Part shown: piece after piece, positions 31,760 to 40,565 of the stretch
How positions within the stretch are numbered: the stretch's first letter is position 1
Layout of the letters: each line of letters starts with the position of its first letter
Assembly (NCBI GenBank): GCA_035503715.1
Contig: DATJTE010000131.1
Location: 1 to 64,000 of the forward strand
From: OAS926 sp035503715
Lineage (GTDB): Bacteria; Pseudomonadota; Alphaproteobacteria; Rhizobiales; Rhizobiaceae
DNA length: 64,000 nt
Direction of reading: 5' to 3'
Notes under the pieces: model-generated
What the model was told of the DNA's origin: nothing
Databases searched by the model: none
What the model saw: only the letters and a program-made list of their open reading frames with translations
Translations under genes and position numbers: made by a program

Positions 31760-32755
31760 ATGAACATGCACTTCGCGGAGGGCAATGTGGAATACGGGCG
31801 CAGCCTTCTACGCGCCTTGTCGAACACCGGCATTTCCGTTCTCTATCAGGATTTGCGTCTGAGGGTGACTTGGTCGCTGAACGTTCCCCCCGCCTGGGGG
31901 GACGGCGATCTCATCGGCAAGACCGACCATGAATTCCTTCCCGCCGCGGAAGCGGACCGCTTGATTTCGGTGAAGAAGGCCGTGCTCAAAAGCGGCGAAG
32001 GCGACAGCCTTGAGATCAGGATCAACGCGGAAGGCGGCGCATGCTGGTATGAGGTTTGGGTCGACGCCGACCGGCTGGGCGAGAGCGGCGACATCATCGG
32101 CATCATCACCACCGCGGTCGACATCAGCGAGCAGAAGCAACGCGAGCAGACACTACGCACATTGCTGCGCGAAGTGAGCCACAGATCGAAGAACCTGCTC
32201 GCCATCATCCAGAGCATCGCCACGCAGACGGGACGATATTCGCAGACCGTGGAAGGCTTCCTCACGCGGTTTCGCGGCCGCATACAATCGCTCGCCGCCT
32301 CGCAAGATCTGGTTACGTCTTCGAATTGGCGTGGCGCGGATTTGCGCGAGCTCGTGGCCGGACAGGTTGGCCGCTATGCTGGCGACCCGGCGCACGCGAT
32401 TTCGGTCGAAGGCGCAAACCCCTATCTCAACCCGAACGCGGCTCTCCACATCGGGCTTGCCTTGCACGAACTCGCCGTCAATTCGATGAGCGGCGGCGCA
32501 TTGTCGAAGCCCGATGGCGAGGTGAAGATTCGCGCCGAGCTCGGCGAAGCCGAAAGCTGCGAAGCGGAACTGGTGCTCACCTGGGTCGAAAAGGTGGACC
32601 TCGCAAGCGATGCCGAGTTGGAGAAACGCTTCGGAACCGCAGCGCTCGAACGGGTCGTGCCGGCATCCCTCAACGGACGGTCGAAGCTCCGTATCGAGAA
32701 CGGCCTGCTCACCTACGAGCTTTTTGTGCCGAAAGGCAGCTTCGAGATCGAATAG
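31760..32755 (+). CDS. PAS-domain HWE-family histidine kinase
   Basis: A soluble kinase of about 331 residues. An N-terminal PAS domain (about 15-125, SNTGISVLYQDLRLRVTW then GIITTAVDISEQKQ) is followed by the HWE dimerisation box with phospho-acceptor His near residue 141 (REVSHRSKNLLAIIQS). The ATPase domain has the N box HELAVNSMSGGALS. The glycine-rich G2 part is weak (KRFGTAALE), so ATP binding may be altered. Start choice is uncertain: ATG 31712 or 31760, neither with a strong ribosome site. Position beside phyR makes it a candidate PhyK-type kinase. No EcfG-type promoter precedes it. Confidence 0.82.
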   Translation: MNMHFAEGNVEYGRSLLRALSNTGISVLYQDLRLRVTWSLNVPPAWGDGDLIGKTDHEFLPAAEADRLISVKKAVLKSGEGDSLEIRINAEGGACWYEVWVDADRLGESGDIIGIITTAVDISEQKQREQTLRTLLREVSHRSKNLLAIIQSIATQTGRYSQTVEGFLTRFRGRIQSLAASQDLVTSSNWRGADLRELVAGQVGRYAGDPAHAISVEGANPYLNPNAALHIGLALHELAVNSMSGGALSKPDGEVKIRAELGEAESCEAELVLTWVEKVDLASDAELEKRFGTAALERVVPASLNGRSKLRIENGLLTYELFVPKGSFEIE

Positions 32756-32783
32756 TCCAGAGTCTCGTCCGGCCAAAAAGAAA

Positions 32784-32801
32784 GCCGGCCTTTCGGCCGG
32801 C
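32784..32801 (+). terminator. Hairpin after the HWE kinase gene
   Basis: GCCGGCC-TTTC-GGCCGGC forms a strong stem, with A-rich sequence before it and only TTA after it, so it may be a weak terminator. Confidence 0.55.
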
Positions 32802-32945
32802 TTAGTGCGGAAGGCGGAGGGGGTCGCCTTGCCGCGGATACGAGCCGTCGTTCGGGGGGTTGGAGGGCAGGACGGCGCCGTATCGATAGCCCGTTTAACG
32901 CGGCCTTTACGCGATTGTTCCATCATCGATTCGAATTTTTCGACG

Positions 32946-32971
32946 GGAACCGCGTCCGAAGCCCAAGCGTT
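32946..32971 (+). promoter_or_regulatory. EcfG-type promoter of the 58-residue protein gene
   Basis: GGAAC (32946-32950), a 17-base spacer and CGTT (32968-32971), 33 bases before the start codon. Confidence 0.8.
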
Positions 32972-33004
32972 GGGCAGGCCGATATCCCCGCCGAAGGAGC
33001 GGCC

Positions 33005-33181
33005 ATGGTTGCTCAGATGAATCGCCTGGAAAACGCCGCCCGCGTCGCGATGGGCGATGACGGCCTTATGTCCGCCGCCGAGCTTCCCCGGCCCGTTACC
33101 GGCCTCTCGACCGCTGCCCGCCTTGCCCTCTTGATCGCCGGTGCGGCAGCGCTAGCCTTCTTGCTCACCGATTTTATCTGA
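33005..33181 (+). CDS. Small tail-anchored membrane protein, 58 aa
   Basis: A polar N-terminal half (MVAQMNRLENAARVAMGDDG) and a C-terminal membrane helix (LALLIAGAAALAFLLTDFI) that ends the protein, so it is probably tail-anchored in the inner membrane. No family was recognised. AAGGAG lies six bases before ATG 33005. It is transcribed from an EcfG-type promoter and appears to be a dedicated stress-response micro-protein. Confidence 0.75.
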   Translation: MVAQMNRLENAARVAMGDDGLMSAAELPRPVTGLSTAARLALLIAGAAALAFLLTDFI

Positions 33182-33314
33182 CAGGCTTCATTCCTGCAGG
33201 CTCGTTCCTGACCGCTTGGCGCCCCGCACCGGCGGTTTGCGCCATATACGCGGTTAACGCCCTTCTAACTTGTCAGTCCATCTTACCGCCCGCCAATGAT
33301 TTGGCGGTCAGGAG

Positions 33315-33340
33315 GGAACTGAATTGCAGCCGTGACCGTT
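33315..33340 (+). promoter_or_regulatory. EcfG-type promoter of the 108-residue protein gene
   Basis: GGAAC (33315-33319), a 17-base spacer and CGTT (33337-33340), 24 bases before the start codon. Confidence 0.8.
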
Positions 33341-33364
33341 TCTTGCGCCAGAAAGGAGATGGCC

Positions 33365-33691
33365 ATGGAACACATTGCTGCAGTGCTTTTGATCATCGGC
33401 TGCTCCGAAGATCTGGCTCAATGTCGCGAATTGCCGGCGCCCGTTGCCATTTACGAAACATCCGAGGAATGCGAGACCGAGCTGCCGATGTCGCTTCGCG
33501 GCTATACCGGTGAATTCACTCAGCTTTTCGCGCAATGCCTGACCGTTGACCCGGCCCTTGAAGAAGAAGATGTCGTTCTTTCATGGGGAATCAGGGATGA
33601 TGGCGTTCTGGTTGCGTCCGCGGGCATCCCGGATGTCATGGTTGCGACAAATTCTGACGGCAGAGCAGACGGGTTTCAAACACAGGAATAA
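33365..33691 (+). CDS. Stress-controlled hypothetical protein with four Cys, 108 aa
   Basis: A short hydrophobic N-terminus (MEHIAAVLLIIGC) is followed by an acidic domain with further Cys (DLAQCRELPAP, EECETELP, FAQCLTVDP). It could be a small secreted or anchored protein with disulfides. No family was recognised. AAGGAG at six bases supports ATG 33365. The EcfG-type promoter at 33315 puts it in the general stress regulon. Confidence 0.72.
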   Translation: MEHIAAVLLIIGCSEDLAQCRELPAPVAIYETSEECETELPMSLRGYTGEFTQLFAQCLTVDPALEEEDVVLSWGIRDDGVLVASAGIPDVMVATNSDGRADGFQTQE

Positions 33692-33757
33692 CCACGGTAC
33701 TTTTTTCTAAAGCCGTGCTGGCGAACCGTGCTGGGCGGACACTCAAAGGAGCACATG

Positions 33758-34015
33758 ATGAAGAAGACCCTTATTGCATTGGCGGCGGTTGCTGCGCTCG
33801 CCGGCTGCACGACGGCTGAAAAGACCGCCACCGTAGGCGCACTTGGCGGCGCTGCGATCGGCGGTATCGCGACCGGCACCGGTACAGGCGCGGTCATCGG
33901 CGCGGCGGCTGGTGGCCTCGGCGGCTACATCGTCGGCAGAGCAATCGACAATCGTCCGGGCTATTGCGAATATCGCGACCGCCGGACCGGCCGCACCTGG
34001 ATTGAGCGCTGCTGA
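33758..34015 (+). CDS. Small glycine-zipper lipoprotein, 85 aa
   Basis: A lipoprotein signal peptide (MKKTLIALAAVAALAGC) with a lipobox LAGC is followed by a glycine-zipper helix pair (GALGGAAIGGIATGTG, AVIGAAAGGLGGYIVG) and a short Cys-containing tail (YCEYRDRRTGRTWIERC). The pattern is that of 17 kDa surface-antigen-like and YMGG-type outer-membrane lipoproteins. AAAGGAG at six bases fits ATG 33758. No EcfG-type promoter was found in front of it, unlike the genes just upstream. Confidence 0.83.
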   Translation: MKKTLIALAAVAALAGCTTAEKTATVGALGGAAIGGIATGTGTGAVIGAAAGGLGGYIVGRAIDNRPGYCEYRDRRTGRTWIERC

Positions 34016-34029
34016 TCGGGCTCCCCGCT

Positions 34030-35640
34030 CTAAACCAGCGGGAACTCGATCTCGATTTTCAAGCCGTCGGGCTGGTAGTCGCGATTGATCGTTCCCCCTA
34101 GCTCGCGCGTGACATTCACGTCGATGAGCCTGGTGCCAAACCCTGTTTTGGAGGGCGGCGAGACTCCGGTCTGGCCGCCCTCTTTCCATTTGAAATTGAG
34201 CAGTCTTCTGCCGCCTGCGTTTTTCACCAACCACGCCACATCCACTGACACGCCGGCATTGTTCCGGTCTGCGCATTTCAGCGCATTGGTCGCCAGCTCG
34301 TGGAAGACGAGGCCGAGCGCCTGCGTCGCGCTCTCGTTGAGCTCGACCGCTGGACCGGCAACGCGCAATCCCTCCGCCTCCTCGCCGAACACCTGATCGA
34401 GTTCGCTGCTCAGCAGTTTCCCGAGATCAGTCTTCTGCCAGCTCGAGCGTGTCAGCATGTCCTGCGACAGCGCCATGGCCTGCAAGCGCGACGAGAACGA
34501 AGCAGAGAACTCCTGGATCGTCGTTGCACCCGACGCAGTCTGGCGCGCGATGGCGAGCACGCGCGCGATCGAATTCTTGATGCGATGCTTCATCTCCTGC
34601 AGCATCAGATCGCGCTCGACGAGCGTCTTCTGCATCGTCTGCTGCAGCGCCTCGATGGCTTCATAGGCGCGCGACTGATAGCGGGCGCCCATGGCGATTG
34701 CCGCGGCGAGCAACAGTCCGGCCAGCGCCAGCATCAAGGGTATCGCGCGCGACGTCGGCTCGAGGAAGGCCGACGTCGGACGAAGCCGCACAATCCACTT
34801 TCGTCCGCCCACATCGAGTTCGCGCGAAACCGCGAGCCGCTCGCCCAGCAACTCCTCCGGCGGCGTTTCGGATTGGTAAAGCAGGCTTTCCTTGGCGGGA
34901 ATGCCGTCGAAGATTTCGACATTGACCGGCAACAAGGGATCCTTGCGCAGCGCCGCATTGAAAAGCTCGCGGGCGCGGAACGATGCGAAAAGCAGCCCGG
35001 TCGTCTGCGGCGTCGCCTCGGCGCCGGCAATCGCCGGCCGTGCTACGCTCTCAAAGACAAGGAAGCCGGGAAAAGTCTGGCCGCCCTGCGCCTGCCCAAG
35101 CAGCAGTGGCGCGGTCGCGCCAATATCGTCGCCCGCCAGCACACGGTCGATCGCCTCGCGACGCGGTGGGTCGGTGTACATGTCATAGCCGAACGCCTGC
35201 CTGCTTGCCTCGTCGAGAGGCTCGAACATCACGGCCGGAGCGCGCCACTGCAGATTCGAATCCGGATAGATTTTTCGGTCTATGCCATGGCTGTCCCGGA
35301 TAGCCTGCTCGACGGTTCCCTCGTCACCGTTCTTGACAAGCTTGAGGAACCCGATGCCGTGCAAGCCGTCGAAATCGCGCTCGAGATCGAGCGCGCTGAA
35401 GAAGGCATCGTACTCGGCTTGTGAAACGTCGCCATCGCTGGCGTCGAAGAGCGCCCGCGTCGCCTTGAGCAGGCCGAGGTTGAGCTCGACGCGGCTTTCG
35501 ATACGGCTGACCGCATCGTCGGCAGTCGCCGAAAACTTGATCTTCGACGCCTCCTCAGTCGCAAAATAGGCGAACCCGGCCATGACAAGGATGGCGAGCG
35601 CAACGGACAGGAATATCGCCAGGGGAAGATAACGTCGCAC
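34030..35640 (-). CDS. CHASE-domain HWE-family membrane histidine kinase
   Basis: A membrane kinase of about 536 residues from GTG 35640. A first membrane helix (about 5-25) and a periplasmic CHASE domain (about 60-250, with GLHGIGFLKLVKNGDEG and the YDMYTDPPRREAID signature) precede a second helix (about 300-319). The HWE core has the acceptor His near 352 (EMKHRIKNSIARV), N box HELATNALK and GFGTRLID. GTG 35640 has a GGGA upstream; TTG 35697 is a longer alternative without one. CHASE-type HWE kinases are known PhyR activators (PhyK) in related bacteria, so this is a strong candidate sensor of the stress pathway. Confidence 0.87.
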   Translation of the reverse strand: MRRYLPLAIFLSVALAILVMAGFAYFATEEASKIKFSATADDAVSRIESRVELNLGLLKATRALFDASDGDVSQAEYDAFFSALDLERDFDGLHGIGFLKLVKNGDEGTVEQAIRDSHGIDRKIYPDSNLQWRAPAVMFEPLDEASRQAFGYDMYTDPPRREAIDRVLAGDDIGATAPLLLGQAQGGQTFPGFLVFESVARPAIAGAEATPQTTGLLFASFRARELFNAALRKDPLLPVNVEIFDGIPAKESLLYQSETPPEELLGERLAVSRELDVGGRKWIVRLRPTSAFLEPTSRAIPLMLALAGLLLAAAIAMGARYQSRAYEAIEALQQTMQKTLVERDLMLQEMKHRIKNSIARVLAIARQTASGATTIQEFSASFSSRLQAMALSQDMLTRSSWQKTDLGKLLSSELDQVFGEEAEGLRVAGPAVELNESATQALGLVFHELATNALKCADRNNAGVSVDVAWLVKNAGGRRLLNFKWKEGGQTGVSPPSKTGFGTRLIDVNVTRELGGTINRDYQPDGLKIEIEFPLV

Positions 35641-35747
35641 AGCCGGCGTCCCGATAAAATGCCGCGTACTTATCGGCAGCGCCCCAGCCCATTGCAATGG
35701 GCCAAAGGATGACGTTGCGCCAGCTGGCGTAATTTATGCGTGAAATA

Positions 35748-36530
<783 letters not shown>

Positions 36531-36539
36531 AATCGCCTC

Positions 36540-37943
36540 CTATTTCACGCGCCGGCGATAGATCTGGTCAACGAACACGGCTGCGACCAGCACGGTGCCC
36601 ACGACCATATCCTTGTACGCGGATTCGAAATTGAGCAGCGTCATGCCCGACTGCAGCGACTGCATCAGAAGCGCGCCGAGCATCGCGCCGTAGATCGTGC
36701 CGACGCCACCGGCGAGCGACGTGCCGCCAATCACCACCGCGGCGATGACGTAGAGTTCATTCAACTGGCCAAGCGAGTTCGTCGCCGCGTCGAGGCGGGC
36801 GGATGTGATGATCGCCGAGATCGCCACAAGGACGCCCATCAGCATGAACACCTGCACCGTCAGCCGCTTCGTGTTGATGCCTGACAGCTCGGCGGCTTCC
36901 GGATTGCCGCCGGTGGCATAGACATAGCGGCCGAAGCGCGTGCGCATCGCGATGAAGGTCATGGCGAAGCCGACCGCCAGCGCGATCAGCACCGGGATCG
37001 CATAGCCGGTGTAATAGACGAGTCCTTCCCGGCAGCGGACGATCGCGTCGCCGGCCATGCAGATCGCGTCGCCCATCCTGTCCTCGACACCGGGGGGAAT
37101 GATGACGCCGTTGTCCTTGGCGTAGTTCTCGATGACCTTCGGCGCCCAGGGATAGGCGTTGACGACCGCGGTGACGCCGAGGATCGCGGCACTGCCGCAA
37201 ACGGTGAGGAAGATTTCGGCCCAGACAGGCCGCTGCGGGAATTTCACCCGCTGCCGCTGCCGCCGGCCGTTGAGGATGCCGATCACCAGCAGCGCGCAAG
37301 CCGCCGCCGCGAGCACCCAGCTCCAGAACGGCCCTATCGAAGCGAGCGGGCCGTTACCGCCAATCAGCTTGAAGGTCTTGTCCATCGGCGCGACGGTTTC
37401 GCCGCGGATCAGCGCCCAAGCGACGCCGCTATAGGCGATCAACCCACCGAGGGTGACGATGAAGGCAGGAATACCCGCGTAAGCCGTCAGCACACCGTTG
37501 AACGTCCCGATCAGCGCGCCGAATGCCAGCGCGAACAGCACGGCGATGATCCAGATCGCCTCATGGCCAACGCCGAGCCACGGGCCAAGCTCAAAAACCT
37601 GCAGCACGCCAGTCGCAACCGCGATCGTCGACAGCATGGAACCAACCGAGAGGTCGAGCTGGCGCATGACGATGAGCAGTACCATGCCGGTGGACATGAC
37701 GGCGATCGAAGCGGTCTGCACCGACAGCGTCCACAGATTGCGCGGCGTCAGGAACGAGCCGCCGAAGAGGCCTTCGTTCGGCCGCAGCATCCCGCTGTAG
37801 ACGTCGAAGCCGACCCAGATGATCAGCAGCGCGGCGATCATGCCGAGCATGCGCGTGTCGAGTTCGGTGGCGCGGAAGAAGCGCGTTATCGCGCCTTCCT
37901 CTGCGACGGCCGGTGACTCGCTCGAACCGGTAACGGTGCTCAT
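36540..37943 (-). CDS. xylH: Sugar ABC transporter permease, XylH-like
   Basis: A polytopic permease of 467 residues with about ten membrane segments. Conserved blocks include QTASIAVMSTGMVLLIVMRQ (quoted in part), DLSVGS and the AVVIGGTSLAGGVGTIYGA region. The length, with an extra periplasmic loop between the two halves, fits the XylH subgroup. GGGAGG seven bases before ATG 37943 fixes the start; the frame extends nine codons further. A 10-base hairpin in the gap to the binding-protein gene may reduce permease expression relative to the receptor. Confidence 0.87.
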   Translation of the reverse strand: MSTVTGSSESPAVAEEGAITRFFRATELDTRMLGMIAALLIIWVGFDVYSGMLRPNEGLFGGSFLTPRNLWTLSVQTASIAVMSTGMVLLIVMRQLDLSVGSMLSTIAVATGVLQVFELGPWLGVGHEAIWIIAVLFALAFGALIGTFNGVLTAYAGIPAFIVTLGGLIAYSGVAWALIRGETVAPMDKTFKLIGGNGPLASIGPFWSWVLAAAACALLVIGILNGRRQRQRVKFPQRPVWAEIFLTVCGSAAILGVTAVVNAYPWAPKVIENYAKDNGVIIPPGVEDRMGDAICMAGDAIVRCREGLVYYTGYAIPVLIALAVGFAMTFIAMRTRFGRYVYATGGNPEAAELSGINTKRLTVQVFMLMGVLVAISAIITSARLDAATNSLGQLNELYVIAAVVIGGTSLAGGVGTIYGAMLGALLMQSLQSGMTLLNFESAYKDMVVGTVLVAAVFVDQIYRRRVK

Positions 37944-37991
37944 GGCTACGCCTCCCCACGGCAGGCCCAAGAGTTGTTCTGCTTATGAAAG

Positions 37992-38021
37992 GGCCGCGCC
38001 ACCCATTCAGATGGCGCGGCC
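37992..38021 (-). terminator. Intercistronic hairpin between the binding protein and permease genes
   Basis: GGCCGCGCCA pairs perfectly with TGGCGCGGCC around a 10-base loop. Such structures often stabilise the receptor mRNA or cause partial termination. Confidence 0.6.
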
Positions 38022-38090
38022 ATTTTGTTTCAGATCAGGCTGTCTCGCAACCCGGTCGTTGTTACGACCCGGTCGCCGTGTTCCGGCCTG

Positions 38091-39137
38091 TCAGTTGCAG
38101 GCGGCGACCGAGCCGGCCGCGGCGCCGGCGCAAGCCTCTTCCTTCGAGATCCAGCCGGCGTCGATCACCTCGTTGAGATTGTCCTTCGTGATCGGGTTCG
38201 GTGCGATCAGGATTGCATTCATCTCGACCTTGTTGGCGCCGTCGGCGAACTTGCCGACGTTCGGAAGCGCGTCCATGGCCGTACCGTTGGCGAGCGCCAC
38301 CGCGGCTTCGCCGGCGATCTTGCCGAGCACGCGCGAGTCTTTCCACACCGACACGAGCTGTGTGCCAAGCGCGACGCGGTTGAGCGCCGCCTTGTCGCCG
38401 TCCTGGCCGGTCACCGGCACCGAGCCGGCGAGGCCCTGTGCGTCGAGCGCCGCGACCACGCCGCCTGCCATGCCGTCGTTCTCGGAGATCACGGCGTCGA
38501 TGGCGTTGTTGTTGGCGGTTAGGCACTGCTCCATGTTCTTCTGGGCAGCATCCGGCTTCCAGCCGTCCGTGAAGGTCTCGCAGACGTTCTTGATCTTGCC
38601 GCCGTCGATGTTCTCCTTCAGCACTTCCATGATGCCGTTGAACAGGAAGGTGGCGTTCGGATCACCCTTGTCGCCCTTGATGAAGGCGAAGTTGCCTTCG
38701 GTCTTGCCCTTTTCGAGCATCGTCTTCGCCATCAGGCGGCCGACGCCGACATTGTCGAAGGTGATGTAGAGCGCGTTCGGATCTTCGAACTGCACGTCAT
38801 AGGCGATCGCCTTGAGGCCGGCTTCGTTGATCTTCTGTATCGACGGCAGGATCGCCTGGTTGTCGAACGCAACGACGAGGATCACATCAACGTTCTGCGC
38901 GATCAGGCCTTCGATGTCGGCGGCCTGCTTCTGGGCCGAGCCTTGGGCGTCGGTCGAGATGTACTTGTCGCCGGCGGCTTCGACGACGGCCTTGATCGCC
39001 GCTTCGTCGGTCTTCCAGCGTTCTTCCTGGAAGGTTTTCCAGGAGACGGCGATCGTCTTGCCTTCGGCTTTCGCGACAGCCGTCAGCGCGAACGACATCG
39101 CGACACCCGCCAGAATGGCGGCTGCAAATTTCTTCAT
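38091..39137 (-). CDS. xylF: D-xylose-type periplasmic binding protein
   Basis: A type I sugar-binding protein of 348 residues with a signal peptide (MKKFAAAILAGVAMSFAL, cleavage near AKA-EG). The mature part shows IAVSWKTFQEERWKTDE, VVAFDNQAILPSI, AYDVQF and TGQDGDKAALNRV, close to XylF, in which these segments line the xylose pocket. GGGAGG precedes the ATG. It is the first gene of an ABC operon divergent from a ROK regulator. No xylose isomerase or kinase gene lies here, so the sugar may be xylose or a related aldose. Confidence 0.87.
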   Translation of the reverse strand: MKKFAAAILAGVAMSFALTAVAKAEGKTIAVSWKTFQEERWKTDEAAIKAVVEAAGDKYISTDAQGSAQKQAADIEGLIAQNVDVILVVAFDNQAILPSIQKINEAGLKAIAYDVQFEDPNALYITFDNVGVGRLMAKTMLEKGKTEGNFAFIKGDKGDPNATFLFNGIMEVLKENIDGGKIKNVCETFTDGWKPDAAQKNMEQCLTANNNAIDAVISENDGMAGGVVAALDAQGLAGSVPVTGQDGDKAALNRVALGTQLVSVWKDSRVLGKIAGEAAVALANGTAMDALPNVGKFADGANKVEMNAILIAPNPITKDNLNEVIDAGWISKEEACAGAAAGSVAACN

Positions 39138-39190
39138 GAGGTTCCTCCCTGCGCCCCGGAAAGCGCGGTGATACTCGCCCGGACTGAGAC

Positions 39191-39211
39191 TTTTTTCGGG
39201 TCTCGAAAAAA
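39191..39211. promoter_or_regulatory. Candidate ROK-repressor operator
   Basis: TTTTTTCG and CGAAAAAA form a perfect 8-base dyad around a 5-base centre, between the divergent xylF-like and ROK genes. A/T-rich arms of this kind are typical of ROK-family sites. Confidence 0.6.
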
Positions 39212-39314
39212 ATAATGACTCAACGGAATGGCTATGTCAATATCCACTCATAAAGCGACTCGGCACCGATAAACCCTTGTCGGACAGTGGGTTGTAGCGG
39301 GAGGAAATTCGGGC

Positions 39315-40562
39315 ATGACGGTCGGCATCCGCCATGACGATCTGAGGCGGCGTAACCGGGCGATGGTGATCTCCGCCGTGCGCCGGTCCGGCCAGCCCTC
39401 ACGCACCGAAATCGCCGGCACGACGGCTCTCAGCCATTCGACGATCTCGGCGATCGCCGCCGACCTGATCAATGAAGGTGTTCTGCTCGAGGCAAAGAGC
39501 ACGGAGCCTGCGTCGCTGAAACGCGGCCGTCCGCAGGTCGCGATCGCGCTCAACCCTGCCGCCGGTTCGGTGATCGCGATCGTGCTGTCGCTGAACTCGC
39601 TGATCGCGACGCTGATCGATTATTCCGGCCAGACGATCGCTTCGGAGTCGCGACGCTTCACCACCCAGACGCTGCCGCGCAATGAGCTGATCAGCGAGGT
39701 GCTGGCTGTCACGCGAGAGCTCCTCAAGCGCAACGGTGAGGACGAGTCGCGCGTCATGCGCATCGTGCTGGCGATCCAGGGCATCACCGATTCGAAGGCG
39801 CGCACCTTGCTCTGGTCGCCGATCATGCCGCACACCGACATCGGTTTTGCCGATCTGCTGGAAGGCGCGACCGGCATTCCCGTCACCGTCGCGAACGACT
39901 GTAACATGATGGCTGTGGCGCTGCGCTGGCGCGACCCGCGCCGTTACCGCGACAACTTCTTCACGTTGCTGCTCTCGCATGGCATCGGCATGGGTCTGGT
40001 TCTGCGCGGCGAAGTCTTTACCGGAACGCAATCGTCCGGCGGCGAGTTCGGCCACATGATCCACCGCCCCGGCGGCGCGCTCTGCCGTTGCGGCCGGCAA
40101 GGCTGCATCGAAGCCTATGCAGGCTCCTACGCGATCTGGCGTAACGCCATGCGGCTGCCCGAGGATTCACAACCCGGCGCCGATATCCCTGATGCGGAGA
40201 TGACCAGGCTGGCCGAGAAGGCGCGCACCGGCGATGGGCCGGAACGCGAAGCCTTCCGCAAGGCAGGCGCTGCGATCGGCTATGGGTTGGGTAACGTTTT
40301 CGCGCTGTTCGATCCGGCCCCTGTCGCCATGGTCGGCCACGGCGCGTCCGCCTTCGACCTCATCGAAGGCGCCGTGCGGGACGCGATTGCCCAGACTGCC
40401 GGCGGCCAGCACTCGAAGGCGATTTCCTTCGACACCGACACGGACGAAATGCGGCTGATCAGTGAAGGCTGTGCCATGCGCGCCCTCACCTTCGTTGACG
40501 AGCAAATCTTCGCGCCAGGCGTTCCCGTGCCGAGCCTGGCCGCCGGCAAGAACGTCGCCTGA
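39315..40562 (+). CDS. ROK-family transcriptional repressor (XylR-like)
   Basis: A protein of 415 residues. The N-terminal winged helix (AVRRSGQPSRTEIAG, SHSTISAIAADLINEG) binds DNA. A sugar-kinase-like fold follows, with the ROK zinc motif CRCGRQGCIEAYAG and the phosphate loop GIGMGLVLRG. Such repressors sense a sugar and control an adjacent transporter. Divergent orientation with the xylF-like gene and the dyad between them support that role here. Confidence 0.87.
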   Translation: MTVGIRHDDLRRRNRAMVISAVRRSGQPSRTEIAGTTALSHSTISAIAADLINEGVLLEAKSTEPASLKRGRPQVAIALNPAAGSVIAIVLSLNSLIATLIDYSGQTIASESRRFTTQTLPRNELISEVLAVTRELLKRNGEDESRVMRIVLAIQGITDSKARTLLWSPIMPHTDIGFADLLEGATGIPVTVANDCNMMAVALRWRDPRRYRDNFFTLLLSHGIGMGLVLRGEVFTGTQSSGGEFGHMIHRPGGALCRCGRQGCIEAYAGSYAIWRNAMRLPEDSQPGADIPDAEMTRLAEKARTGDGPEREAFRKAGAAIGYGLGNVFALFDPAPVAMVGHGASAFDLIEGAVRDAIAQTAGGQHSKAISFDTDTDEMRLISEGCAMRALTFVDEQIFAPGVPVPSLAAGKNVA

Positions 40563-40565
40563 GCG

